A stretch of 64,000 nt of DNA from Perca fluviatilis (GCF_010015445.1 NC_053134.1:1071903-1135902), one strand, 5' to 3'; positions 42,935 to 53,607 are shown, counted from the stretch's first letter. A program made the numbers and translations. Notes: generated by a model not told the origin, from the letters alone.

Positions 42935-43205
42935 TTAACCCTTCTGTTGTCCTCGGGTCAAATTTGACTCATTTTTGGGGTTTTCTTTAACCAAATTGTC
43001 AAAAAAAAAAAACGTGCATGGTTCCATACAACGCTCTTCCCAATAAAATAAAGGATCGGTTCACTACTTTTATTGAATTTGGGTATTTCATTCAATTTTA
43101 TAGGATTTGAAAAAAATCAACGAAAACATCGGGAAAAGTGACAAAAATGTCGAAAACGACGACCGTAGAGTTTTAATTTAAAATTTGGACCCAGAAAAAC
43201 AAAAC
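42935..43205 (-). mobile_element. Family D element, reverse copy
   Basis: 'ttaacccttctgttgtcctc' and 'gggtcaaatttgac' open it; 'gatcggttcactacttttat' and 'gggtatttcattcaatttta' follow, then A-rich 'gtgacaaaaatgtcgaaaac'. It is the reverse of 26318-26585 and 57978-58468. Confidence 0.8.
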
Positions 43206-43255
43206 GTTTTCTGTTTTAAGGGGAGTTTAAACAGTTATTTCAATAGTTGTTTTGC

Positions 43256-43598
43256 AGGGGAGCGTGCCTATGTTCCCACAGCTCTATGTTCCCACAGCTC
43301 TATGTTCCCACAGCTCTATGTTCCCACAGCCCTATGTTCCCACAGCCCTATGTTCCCACAGCCCTATGTTCCCACAGCTCCTATGTTCCCACAGCCCAAT
43401 GTTCCCACAGCCCTATGTTCCCACAGTCCTATGTTCCCCACAGTTCCCAAGCCCTATGTTCCCATAGTCTCTATGTTCCCACAGCTCTATGTTCCCACAG
43501 CCCTATGTTCCCACAGCCCTATGTTCCCACAGCCATATGTTCCCACAGCTCTATGTTCCCACAGCCCTATGGTCCCACAGCCCTATGTCCACTCGGGC
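43256..43598 (+). repeat. 17-bp minisatellite, locus 2, ~20 copies
   Basis: 'cctatgttcccacagcc' and 'tctatgttcccacagct' units; two are disrupted by extra bases ('ccccacagttcccaagccc', 'catagtctctatg'). The opening 'gggagcgtgcctatgttccc' equals that at 36967. The 196-codon frame is repeat translation. Confidence 0.95.
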
Positions 43599-44005
43599 TT
43601 TAACTTCTGGATATTCGGCAGCGTTGCTACAACGGACCGAATGGCTTCGCTCGCATCTTTCTCCGACCGCCAAAGATTTGGCTGGAGAAAACCAACGACT
43701 ATACCACAAACACAGATGAAAATGAAAATTGAGCGGAAGTACGTAGGAGGGCAGAGCCAGGCTAATGAAATGTAGAAAGTCTCACCAAAACAGAAATACT
43801 CAGTTGAAGTATCAGCACCTCTAACGCGTACTGCAGTTCAGTAGTAAATGTACTCTGTTTCTTCCATCCTATGTGCATGTGGGTGTTTGCTGAGTCAGGG
43901 TTTTTCCTGACTCAGAATAGGCCTTTTGGAGGGGGGGGGGGGAGCATGCACGACAGTAAACATGATTAGTTGGCGTACAGTGAAGGCATTGAGTCTTACC
44001 TTATT
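43599..44005. other. No recognisable feature
   Basis: Includes a run of 13 G at about 43932. No domain. Confidence 0.45.
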
Positions 44006-44283
44006 TAAAGGGGAACCATGCAGTTTTTTTTTTAGCTTAATTTACCTTAACTGAACAGCTTCGGAGTCATTGGAATGGTTATATGACTTTTTTTCGGGTT
44101 GAATGGTGGTCATCTCGCTCCCCCCTAGCGCCTGTGAGCGGAAAAACCAGCCTCGCAACTTTCATTCGGCGGCTCAGGAAGTATGGCGTGATATCAGGTC
44201 TCGCCGTGTAACGAAATGCTTCACTGCACACATACGCCCATTCAGGAACCGGCTAACAAGGCAGCGATGGAGTTTTTCACACT

Positions 44284-44478
44284 ATGGTCATGGCTGAGCC
44301 GGCAAAGAAGAAGCAGAAAGCTAAGAAAGCATTGTTGGAGGAACAGAGGAAGAGGAAACAGCAGACTGACCAAGAGAGGAGTCAGACACGAGGAAACATA
44401 GGCATAGGCGCCGATACCGTGGGTGCTCCGGAGCTCGGGCACTCACGGAAAATACTGAGCTACTTTCATTTAAAATGA
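44284..44478 (+). CDS. Short exon-like open frame inside family O
   Basis: A 64-codon frame: MVMAEPAKKKQKAKKALLEE then QRKRKQQTDQERSQTRGNIG and a less convincing tail. The first two thirds look like a basic, coiled-coil-prone N-terminus that I recall from uncharacterised fish proteins, where similar words precede a longer domain. It could be a captured exon or an element-derived exon used by host genes. Length, position inside a transposon and lack of a clear downstream partner argue that it is not an independent gene here. No splice site was assigned. Confidence 0.25.
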   Translation: MVMAEPAKKKQKAKKALLEEQRKRKQQTDQERSQTRGNIGIGADTVGAPELGHSRKILSYFHLK

Positions 44479-44877
44479 AACATAGCAGTTGGTGCTGAGT
44501 GGAGCGTCTGTCATAGTGTGATTGGTTATGTCGGTGGCATTGATTCTTAATTTCCCACGAAGCTGATCGCGGTTATGTGTCAGTTAAACTTCTCATCTCC
44601 GATCCTATCTGTATGTGTGAGAAGTGGCGCTGTCCTGAGTTGAAAGATTACTTTTTGCACCGATGCAGTGCGTGTTCTGAAATAACATAAACATTGCCCT
44701 GGTGTACACACAGCGTTGTTTAGTTTTTTTTAGTCAGAGAAGCTACGTAGGCAGTGTATATTATTATTTTTTTGTTCCGTTACCTCCAACCCCCGTTTTG
44801 AGTCGCCGGATCCACCCCCCCTTCTGCGCTCCGGGACCTCCCACTTTACAAATTAAGCACTGCGTGCACCTGTGCGC

Positions 44878-45022
44878 TGACCTGACTCCACCAGATGGAT
44901 CGCTTCCCATCTGCTCGGCACATCCATCTGGGAACTTTCAGTTGGAGAACTTTTGGGAAGGAGCGAAAATCCTGGTTAGCTGATTGGATAAACCATCTGT
45001 CTATCACAACCTATAGTTGGTG
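44878..45022 (-). mobile_element. Family J fragment inside family O
   Basis: 'ctgactccaccagatggatc' to 'tggataaaccatctgtctat' is the reverse of about 34740-34870. The fragment ends at the palindromic middle of family J, where the 25-bp array begins. Confidence 0.75.
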
Positions 45023-46166
45023 GCTCTATAGAGAAACCTGTAGGGGGGCTCTACAGAGAAACCTGTAGGGGGAGCTCTATAGAGAAACCTGTAGGGGGGC
45101 TCTACAGAGAAACCTGTAGGGGGCTCTATAGAGAAACCTGTAGGGGGCTCTACAGAGAAACCTGTAGGGGAGCTCTATAGAGAAACCTGTAGGGGGCTCT
45201 ATAGAGAAACCCTGTAGGGGGAGCTCTATAGAGAAACCTGTAGGGGGCTCTACAGAGAAACCTGTAGGGGGAGCTCTATAGAGAACCACTGTAGGGGGCT
45301 CTATAGAGAAACCTGTAGGGGGTTCTACAGAGAAACCTGTAGGGAGCTCTATAGAGAAACCTGTAGGGGGCCTCTATAAAGAAACCTGTAAGGAGCTCTA
45401 TAGAGAAACCTGTAGGGGGCTCTATAAAGAAACCTGTAGGGGGGCTCTATAAAGAAACCTGTAGGGGGCTCTAAAGAGAAACCTGTAGGGGGCTCTATAA
45501 AGAAACCTGTAGGGGGCTCTATAAGAGAAACCTGTAGGGGGCTCTATAGAGAAACCTGTGGGGGGCTCTATAGAGAAACCTGTATGGGGAGCTCCATAGA
45601 GAAACCTGTAGGGGGGAGCTCTATAGAGAAACCTGTAGGGGGGCTCAAGAGAAAACCTGTAGGGGGAGCTCTATAGAGAAACCTGTAGGGGAGGCTCTAT
45701 AGAGAAACCTGTGGGGGGCTCTATAGAGAAACCTGTAGGGGGGCTCTACAGAGAAACCTGTAGGGGGCTCTATAGAGAAACCTGTGGGGGGCTACAAGGA
45801 GAGAAACCTGTAGGGGGAGCTCTATAGAGAAACCTGTGGGGGGCTCTATAAAAGAAACCTGTAGGGGGCTCTAAAGAGAAACCTGTAGGGGGGCTCTATA
45901 AAGAAACCTGTAGGGGGGGCTCTATAAAGAAACCTGTAGGGGGGCTCTAAAGAGAAACCTGTAGGGGGGCTCTATAAAGAAACCTGTATGGGGGAGCTCT
46001 ATAGAGAAACCTGTAGGGGGGCTCTATAAAGAAACCTGTAGGGGAGCTCTATAGAGAAACCTGTAGGGGGGGCTCTATAGAGAAACCTGTAGGGGAGCTC
46101 TATAGAGAAACCTGTAGGGGGAGCTCTATAGAGAAACCTGTAGGGGGGGCTCTATAAAGAAACCTG
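45022..46166 (+). repeat. ~25-bp minisatellite, ~46 copies
   Basis: The unit is 'ctctatagagaaacctgtag' plus 3-7 G and an optional 'a' before 'gct'. G-run length, 'tataaagaa'/'tatagagaa'/'tacagagaa' and single-base indels all vary. Indels are far more frequent than in the 28- or 42-bp arrays. Confidence 0.97.
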
Positions 46167-46224
46167 CCAGCAAATAGCCAGAAAACAGCAAAGAAATGGC
46201 CAAAACTGCATAGCGCCCCTTTAA

Positions 46225-47033
46225 CAGAACCAACTGAGAGATGTTCTGCTTGTACAGTTGTTTGCCAAACTACTATTCAACAAATTCGCAGAGGATTTAA
46301 ATTGCTATTTTTATTCTGAATTCTTATCATTTTGGTGCTGATGATTTTCCTTTGCTGCTGGCTAGAACCTCTTGGGGGGGGGCTGCCAAAAATTCCTCTA
46401 AGCAGGAAAAACCCTGAGAGTACACACTGTTTACCTGCGTGTCTGTGTGTGTTTACTCGTGCATATAGACTGTGGCAGGTGCTGTGGATTCCCGTCAGAC
46501 GTGGAGGGGGTTGAGGTTGTGGTTTGGGGTCTCACGGCTCGGACCACCGTCAGTTTGTTCTGCGGCCTCGGCTCGGGGGCCTCAGGGATCGGGGCCCGGT
46601 CGCTCTGAGCGCGCTCAGAAGGAGCTCTCAGTCCCCCGGCCACACACTCATCAGACCTGACAGGTTAATGACGGAGTCCAGAGTCTGAACGAGGCACCAA
46701 ACCACACCACCACTTCTCTGTTTCTACACGGTTAGAAACTCTCAGCTGTGTGTCGGTCTGCTAAACGCCGGGTATGGAAGTAAATCGGTGCCATCGGCTT
46801 TTGAATTGGAATTTTTAGCACTGAATTAAATTTTGCATCTAAATCAGACTTTGAATTTTAAAAGCCATCGAATTTCTAGCACTGAATTTTTTTATTTTGC
46901 CTACGACATTTTTTTTCAATGTTTAAAAAAAATCTATGTAAAAAAATTAAATGTCTCAAAAAATTCTGTGTAAAAAAATTGTGCCAGGGGCATGCTCCGT
47001 TTACGGCAGCTGTATGTGGGGCTGTCCTAAATA
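46225..47033. other. No recognisable gene; AT-rich repeat-like right part
   Basis: 46780-46990 has 'ggcttttgaattggaatttt' and 'tagcactgaat' twice, suggesting a degenerate dispersed repeat. Frames at 46332-46660 have no domain. Confidence 0.4.
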
Positions 47034-47042
47034 GGGTACACC

Positions 47043-47713
47043 CAAGGGGGTAAGCGAGCGTCTGGAATACGTAGCTCCTATGGCGCCATTTTCATGCTAA
47101 CAAGTGATCACCTCCCGTTAGCATCCCATTGACTCCCATTCATTCTGACGTCACTTTGACAGCGAATAACTTTACATCTGAAGCGTTTAAAGACTCTATT
47201 TGTCCGTTGTTTATTTCTAAAGAAACACGACAATGTATAAAAGGCTCCATTACCTTGTACCTCACGTTATGGCTCCATAGCAGACGCTTTTATAACAATA
47301 GGCTAACGATTGGGTCATAACCACGAGACTTACTGTCACACAGTAGAGGAATTACCGTATAGTACAGGAGAAGCTCACAGGCAGTTTGGACTTCCATTAG
47401 CTGTTTAGGTTTAATGACTAATGTTAACTAGCATGTTAGTGATCAGTAATTAGCCTGTGCCTATATTATCTCCTTACCTTATACCTACGCTCTCCGTCTC
47501 TGTAAGATTGGGAATGATTGAGATTTCTCTCGGCACAGCTACCAGAAGACTTCACACTTTCAGACAGGTTGCTCACGTCACATCTACGTCTTCAAGCTCA
47601 GTTGGAGGCTGCTCAGTAACGCTCAGCCAGCACCGGGAAAGAGACTTCTGATATCCTTCACTGGTCTCTGACCAGAGACACGGGGTCTGCTGGTCCAGTT
47701 TATATATGTCAAT
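47043..47713 (+). mobile_element. Family B element, copy 3, with target duplication
   Basis: From 'caagggggtaagcgagcg' to 'ccagtttatatatgtcaat'. 'gggtacacc' flanks it on both sides (47034-47042 and 47714-47722). Because the element may itself end in 'atggg', the true duplication is 6-9 bp. This copy is nearly unbroken and is the best reference for the family. Confidence 0.85.
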
Positions 47714-47886
47714 GGGTACACCAGGGTCGGCTGTCACACTTTTTTTTAAACTCTTGTGTGAGTTGCTTATCATTATAACATCTTTCAATAATCATTCCTA
47801 CATTAAATGAAAGCCTAAGGTCTTGCCTTCATATTGGTATCACAACATATTGTAACAAGAAGTAATTTACCATCAGTTGCTCATCA

Positions 47887-48879
47887 TTAATGGTCTCATC
47901 ATCTCAGCTGGACTTATAGCCGTTATATTGTTGGCTAGTTTCATTCATAATAAAACACCAGATTTTATAAACGACGTTTTCTGTGTGCAGGAATCTTAAT
48001 GTGTAAAGTAGCTAGTAACTAAAGCTGTAACAGATGAATGTAGCGGAGTAACTAAAGTAACTAGTAACTAAAGCTGTAACAGATGAATGTAGCGGAGTAA
48101 CTAAAGTAACTAGTAACTAAAGCTGTAACAGATGAATGTAGCGGAGTAACTAAAGTAACTAGTAACTAAAGCTGTAACAGATGAATGTAGCGGAGTAACT
48201 AAAGTAACTAGTAACTAAAGCTGGAACAGATGAATGTAGCGGAGTAACTAAAGTAACTAGTAACTAAAGCTGGAACAGATGAATGTAGCGGAGTAACTAA
48301 AGTAACTAGTAACTAAAGCTGGAACAGATGAATGTAGTGGAGTAACTAAAGTAACTAGTAACTAAAGCTGGAACAGATGAATGTAGTGGAGTAACTAAAG
48401 TAACTAGCAACTAAAGCTAGAACAGATGAATGTAGCTGAGTAACTAAAGTAACTAGTAACTAAAGCTATAACAGATGAATGTAGTGGAGTAACTAAAGTA
48501 ACTAGTAACTAAAGCTGGAACAGATGAATGTAGCGGAGTAACTAAAGTAACTAGTAACTAAAGCTGGAACAGATGAATGTAGCGGAGTAACTAAAGTAAC
48601 TAGTAACTAAAGCTGTAACAGATGAATGTAGTGGAGTAACTAAAGTAACTAGTAACTAAAGCTGTAACAGATGAATGTAGCGGAGTAACTAAAGTAACTA
48701 GTAACTAAAGCTGTAACAGATGAATGTAGTGGAGTAAAAAGTCCAATATTCCTCTCTGAAATGTAGCGGAGTAGAAGTAGAAAGTGGCATGAAAAGAAAA
48801 GACTCAAGTAAAGTAGCTCAACATTTGGTACTGAAGTACAGTACTGGAGTAAATATACTTAGTTACATCCCACCACTGG
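47887..48879 (-). mobile_element. Family H element, copy 4, with 15-unit array
   Basis: 'atggtctcatcatctcagct' through the array to 'agttacatcccaccactgg' is the left half of family H in reverse. The right half, with 'gaagtattcagatcc', is absent. Confidence 0.85.
48008..48735 (+). repeat. 49-bp minisatellite, ~15 copies (family H copy 4)
   Basis: Same unit as 31481-31815. Variants 'ctggaac', 'ctgtaac', 'ctataac' and 'ctagaac' are grouped in runs of 2-5 units. The last units before 'gtaaaaagtccaatatt' are the 'ctgtaac' type, as in copy 2. Confidence 0.97.
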
Positions 48880-49232
48880 GTCTCGACCCTGCTCCCAGCA
48901 GCCCCCGCTGCTCCCCAAAACCTCAGGCATCGCCACAAATGGCGGCAGCGGCTGCCAACAAACACAGAGCAGAAAGCTCTCAGTCTGACTCGGCTCGCTG
49001 TAAACACAGCCCGCCTGACGAAGGCGGGATTCCACACGCTGCTAAATAAATCTGCTCTTTCTGTTTTTGTAGGCAGAGGTGATGATGTCATCGAGACGCC
49101 AGTGGAGAGTGTCAGAGCGTGGGCTCGGACGCTCCGGTTGGCTGCTGACGGCGTGGGAGAGGGGGACCGATGGAGGCCACCGTGTCATCACCGTGGGACG
49201 AGGCAGGCCCAGGGGCAGTGTGGGAACTCTAC
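48880..49232. other. No recognisable feature
   Basis: 'ctctttctgtttttgtaggc' at about 49055 resembles a splice acceptor but no coding exon follows that I can support. Confidence 0.4.
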
Positions 49233-49237
49233 ATGCC

Positions 49238-49345
49238 TCCAAAACCCCGAAAACCTTTCAGGGTTTTAACATGACTTCAACTTTGTGTCAGTTCCTCTCA
49301 GGCTCTCTGACTGGACCGGCAAATCAACGCAGCAAGCCTACCTAT
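49238..49345 (+). mobile_element. Family F fragment
   Basis: 'aaaccccgaaaacctttcag' through 'aacttcaactttgtgtcag'-like sequence to 'aatcaacgcagcaagcctac' resembles 19925-20015. Confidence 0.6.
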
Positions 49346-49396
49346 GTTAAAAGAAAACTTAGGGGAAAAATAAAGACAAAAAACATTGACAAAATT

Positions 49397-51095
49397 TAGG
49401 CTACGTTTACACATCGCCGGCTAACGAGACCTGTAGGTGGCGTTGTAACGAGACCTGTAGGTGGCGGTGTAACGAGACCTGTAGGTGGCGGTGTAACCAG
49501 ACCTGTAGGTGGCGGTGTAACGAGACCTGTAGGTGGCGGTGTAACGAGACCTGTAGGTGGCGGTGTAACCAGACCTGTAGGTGGCGGTGTAACCAGACCT
49601 GTAGGTGGCAGAGTAACGAGACCTGTAGGTGCTGGTGTAACGAGACCTGTAGGTGGCGGTGTAACCGAGACCTGTAGGTGGTGGTGTAACGAGACCTGTA
49701 GGTGGCGGTGTAACGAGACCTGTAGGTGGCGGTGTAACCAGACCTGTAGGTGGTGTAACCAGACCTGTAGGTGGCGGTGTAACGGGACCTGTAGGTGGTG
49801 TTGTAACGACCTGTAGGTGGTAGAGTAACGAGACCTGTGGGTGCTGGTGTAACCAGACCTGTAGGTGGCGGTGTAACGAGACCTGTAGGTGCTGGTTAAC
49901 CAGACCTGTAGGTGGGTGTAACGAGACCTGTAGGTGGCAGAGTAACGGACCTGTAGGTGCTGGTGTACCGGAGACCTGTAGGTGGCGGTGTAACCAGACC
50001 TGTAGGTGCTGGTGTAACCAGACCTGTAGGTGGCGGTGTAACGGGACCTGTAGGTGGCGGTGTAACGGAGACCTGTAGGTGGCAGAGTAACGAGACCTGT
50101 AGGTGCTGGTGTAACCAGACCTGTAGGTGGCGGTGTAACGAGACCTGTAGGTGCTGGTGTAACCAGTACCTGTAGGGCGGTAACGACCTGTAGGTGGCAG
50201 AGTAACGGGAACCTGTAGGTGGCGGTGTAACGGACCTGTAGGTGGCAGAGTAACGGGACCTGTAGGTGCTGGTTAACGAGACCTGTAGGTGGCGGTGTAA
50301 CCAGACCTGTAGGTGCTGGTAACGATCTGTAGGTGGCGGTGTAACGAGACCTGTAGGTGGTGGTGTAACGGGACCTGTAGGTGACGGTGTCGGAGGTAGC
50401 GGAAAGGCGTGCTGAATTGGTATGGTGTAACCACCTGTAGGTGGCGGTAACGGCCTGTAGGTGCTGTGTAACAGACCTGTAGGTGGCGGTGTAACGAGAC
50501 CTGTGGTGGCGGTGTAAAGACTGTAGGTGGCGGTGTAACCAGACCTGTAGGTGGCAGATAACGGGACCTGTAGGTGCTGGTAACGGACCTGTAGGTGCTG
50601 GTGTAACGAGACCTGTAGGTGGCGGTGTAACGAGACCTGTAGGTGGCGGTGTAACGAGACCTGTAGGTGGCGGTGTAACCAGACCTGTAGGTGGCGGTGT
50701 AACCAGACCTGTAGGTGGCGGTGTAACGAGACCTGTAGGTGGCGGTGTAACGAGACCTGTAGATGGCGGTGTAACGAGACCTGTAGATGGCGGTGTAACC
50801 AGACCTGTAGATGGCGGTGTAACTAGAAGCTCAAGCCCACGTTAGCCAATCAGAATCCAGAAAATAGCAACAACAGCAACCAATCACTTCCTCTTTCTCT
50901 TTCTCGGCTGCCTAAACCTCCGTTTGTCTCAGTTTACGTGCAAACGAAGATTTAAAAAATCTCCACTCTGGCCGGAGTTTTTAGAAAGACTCGGTTTCAG
51001 AGGAGAATTCTCCGTTTGCGTGTAAACGAAGGGCACAAACGAAGGGAAATGTCTCCGGTTGTAAAAATAACCATGGACGTGTAAACAGGGTCTTA
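49397..51095 (+). mobile_element. TIR element (family P), 1.7 kb, with 24-bp array
   Basis: The left end 'taggctacgtttacac' and right end 'gtgtaaacagggtctta' are imperfect inverted repeats. Right of the array, 'gttagccaatcagaatccag' to 'ccgtttgcgtgtaaacg' is typical interior of a teleost element that ends in 'gtttacac'. Non-coding. Array content is 83% of its length. Confidence 0.8.
49422..50824 (+). repeat. 24-bp minisatellite, ~58 copies
   Basis: The unit is 'gagacctgtaggtggcggtg' plus 'taac'. Variants: 'gtaaccagacc', 'ggtgctggt', 'ggcagagtaac'. The first and last fifths are regular; the middle (about 49740-50600) has many 1-5 base deletions and one unrelated interruption at 50384-50430. 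Confidence 0.97.
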
Positions 51096-51097
51096 GA

Positions 51098-51177
51098 TTT
51101 TTCCCGAAAGATGTACAGATTTTTAGACATTCTTTTAAGCGATATCTTTTAAAAATACTTCATATAGCCGCTGTATT
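51098..51177 (+). repeat. 80-bp direct repeat, left copy
   Basis: 'gatgtacagatttttagaca' to 'atacttcatatagccgctgt' is about 80% identical to 51675-51752 in the same orientation. The SINE lies between them. Confidence 0.8.
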
Positions 51178-51235
51178 AGTTGTGTTCTGGTTTTTCAGGA
51201 AGATGAAGACAGTTAGATATGAAACAGGATGGAAA

Positions 51236-51425
51236 GGGGCGCCCCGGTAGCTCGCCTGGTTGAACGTGCACCCAGTGTACCAAGGCTCAGTCCTTACCGC
51301 AGCGGCCCGGGTTTGATTCCAACCAAAATGCTGCATGTTGTCTCCCGTCTCTCTCTCCCTCCTACCCCTCCCCCCTTTCCCATCTACAGCTTTCCGACAG
51401 AAGCTAAAATAAAAATGATAAAGAA
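51236..51425 (+). mobile_element. tRNA-derived SINE
   Basis: The head 'ggggcgccccggtagctcgc' has an A box at 51248-51259 ('tagctcgcctgg') and a B box at 51310-51320 ('ggtttgattcc') 50 bases later, the usual polymerase III promoter layout. 'accaaggctcagtccttacc' and 'cgcagcggcccggg' between them are typical of a SINE family common in percomorphs. The body is pyrimidine-rich ('ctctctctccctcctacccc') and the tail A-rich. The B box has one change from the consensus, so transcription may be weak. Confidence 0.85.
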
Positions 51426-51540
51426 AGTCAAAGAAAAAGTAGAAAAAGGTAGGAAGAAAGCAACACAAATGTCAAAAAATGCATTGAAAAAAACCTAACA
51501 AAACATCTCCAAAAAGCGGCAAAAACTTTGGGGGAAAACT
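51426..51540 (+). repeat. A-rich tract after the SINE
   Basis: 'agtcaaagaaaaagtagaaa' and further 'caaaaaatg' steps. It may be an extended SINE tail or a family D-type interior. Confidence 0.6.
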
Positions 51541-51674
51541 TGTCGCTAGCTGCTGTTGATATAAACATGTTTCTGTAATGATCATTCAGTACTACACCTC
51601 TGGCAGACATATATTCGATAAAAAGATTATGATTGAAAGAACACCGACAAAATTTGGATGTTACAATTATCATG

Positions 51675-51752
51675 TTTTTCCCAATTGATGTACAGACTTT
51701 TAAGCATTCTTTTATCAAATATCTTTTGAAAGTACTTCATTTAGCCGCTGTA
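51675..51752 (+). repeat. 80-bp direct repeat, right copy
   Basis: 'gatgtacagacttttaagca' to 'gtacttcatttagccgctgt'; see 51098-51177. Confidence 0.8.
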
Positions 51753-51767
51753 AGTGGAGCATGTGCA

Positions 51768-51905
<138 letters not shown>

Positions 51906-52589
51906 GTTGTTGTGCAGATTTATTCTCAGTCTTGATCACATTATCTGCGCCTGTCGTGCTGAATGTCCCCGAACAGTAACGGTGATCCCGGCGTGCGGCG
52001 GGTGAATCTGCCCATGAGACAGGCGGGCTATTAAAAGCAGCAGTGGGCGTTGTGTTGTGGATAAAGTCTGTGGTGTGGGTCTAAACCCAGAGAGCTTCAC
52101 TTGTTATGATACCAAAGTAGAAAGGCATACAGTTCTGGCTCACGTCAGAGGCCTCGGAGTAAGCCGGGGCTTACCAACACTGCCAGAGCGTCTGCCAGCG
52201 CAGCTCTGTGGTCGCTCTGCAAAAACTCTCCGACTCATCGCACACTCTGAAACACACTTCATATTCTCATTTGGACCAGTGAGACACCCTACGTGCATAA
52301 ATGCAAGGATAATGCCCAATAAAAAGGCTGCAAAATGCAAATTGCAGCCTAGGCGTAGCAAAAAGTGCCTCTGCAAGCCGAAAAGGTTTGTGATTTCTCG
52401 TCACCTTTTGAAGCTAAACAAAGGAGCTTCTTGGGTACTGAGGAGCTGCAAGAGTTTATTCATGGACGAACTATAACTTCAGGCTGTTCTCATGAAGCAT
52501 TCGTACCTAAACTCTAGCGTTGAAAAGTAAAGCTCTGTAAGTCGTATGTATTCCACGTATTTTATGTGGAAAAAAACACAAGGTCCAAG
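51906..52589. other. No recognisable feature
   Basis: A 139-codon frame at 52057-52476 has no domain; a 78-codon frame overlaps on the minus strand. Confidence 0.45.
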
Positions 52590-52770
52590 TTACTTCCCAA
52601 GACCATTTAGCAAGATCCACCATCCAGATCTTAGTGCCGCCCAAGATGACTGTCATTGGTTCAAAGAAATGCAAACAACCCAGAGTTGTTTGTTTTTTCT
52701 TCCTATCCCAGAATGCATCTGTGGTGTAGCCAGACCTTCCTGCACAGCGCTGTGGAGATTGAGAGACTAG
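52590..52770 (-). mobile_element. Family C element, diverged reverse copy
   Basis: 'ccgcccaagatgactgtcat' and 'tggttcaaagaaatgcaaac' to 'agccagaccttcctgcacag' plus 'cgctgtggag' match the start of family C in reverse, with many substitutions. Confidence 0.7.
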
Positions 52771-52838
52771 GTTTAAGTTAAAGTCTAGCAACTAAACCCA
52801 TTGTTTATGCGCCATCAGTGAAGAAGCGAGACGCAGAG

Positions 52839-53428
52839 TAAGGCCTCCTGCACACTGGCTGCGTGGCTTGAGCGTATTTATTTTGGCTCCCACGTTAACA
52901 GGTTAGAGCTTGCACACTGCCTGCGTGACACGCAAAACACGTGCATGCTAGAAATAGAACAGACGCCTATTTTTCACGCGACACGCCAGCGTGTTGGAAG
53001 CGTTTCCAGACAAAATAGAATACGAACAGATGTTTATATGTCATTTGGACACAAATACATTTAATAAATGACATTTTGATGTTTGAAAGTCTCGGTTTTG
53101 ATATAAATGCAGATATATAAATGTAATTTAAAAATATAATAAATAATTATCGATTGTCAAATATGTCACTTGTCAATCCAGAAGGAAATATTCTGGAGCC
53201 TATTTTGCCGTCAGTACTGCCGACGTTGTCTTAGCTGTAATCAGATCAGTTTATATTTATGTTTATGGGAAACATGCATGTGTCCAGACAAGGCTAGCAG
53301 CAGCAGCAGCGCCACGTCAGACACCTTTCTGGTGTGCAATGACAGAAAACGCCACACAGCCACCACCCAACTGACACGGAGCAGAAACGCCACACTCACG
53401 CCACGCAGCCAGTGTGCAGGAGGCCTTA
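52839..53428. mobile_element. TIR element (family Q), perfect 29-bp TIRs
   Basis: 52839-52867 ('taaggcctcctgcacactgg' onward) is the exact reverse complement of 53400-53428. 590 bp, with AT-rich middle and GC-rich ends. Inside each end, further 'cgtgacacgc' and 'gccacac' segments loosely pair. No transposase; short frames inside have no domain. The TIR ends in 'taa/tta', compatible with a Harbinger-type site, but the target duplication is unresolved. Confidence 0.9.
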
Positions 53429-53607
53429 CTTCCTGTATTTGTGTCCCATGGGCCTCTTTAGGAGACTATAGCGGCTGGTCCGTGTGTATTGATTCCAATG
53501 GGGGAAGTGAACTTGAACACAGATTATGAGCCATTCTTTCGCCCTGTAGTCACCAAGTAAATATTGGAGCCATTCTTCAACAAGACACATATCTATCACA
53601 TCGTGTA

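Larger units (their letters stand above)
44006..46224 (+). mobile_element. TIR element (family O), 2.2 kb, with ~25-bp array
   Basis: The left end 'ttaaaggggaaccatgcagt' and right end 'actgcatagcgcccctttaa' are imperfect inverted repeats of about 24 bp. The left 230 bp match a second copy at 54756-54980. Contents: a lysine/arginine-rich short frame (44284-44478), a family J fragment (44878-45022) and the array (45022-46166). No transposase. Confidence 0.8.

Noticed and set aside
49050..49090. Possible splice acceptor ('ctctttctgtttttgtaggc')
   Set aside because: No downstream exon with coding character and no donor that pairs with it.
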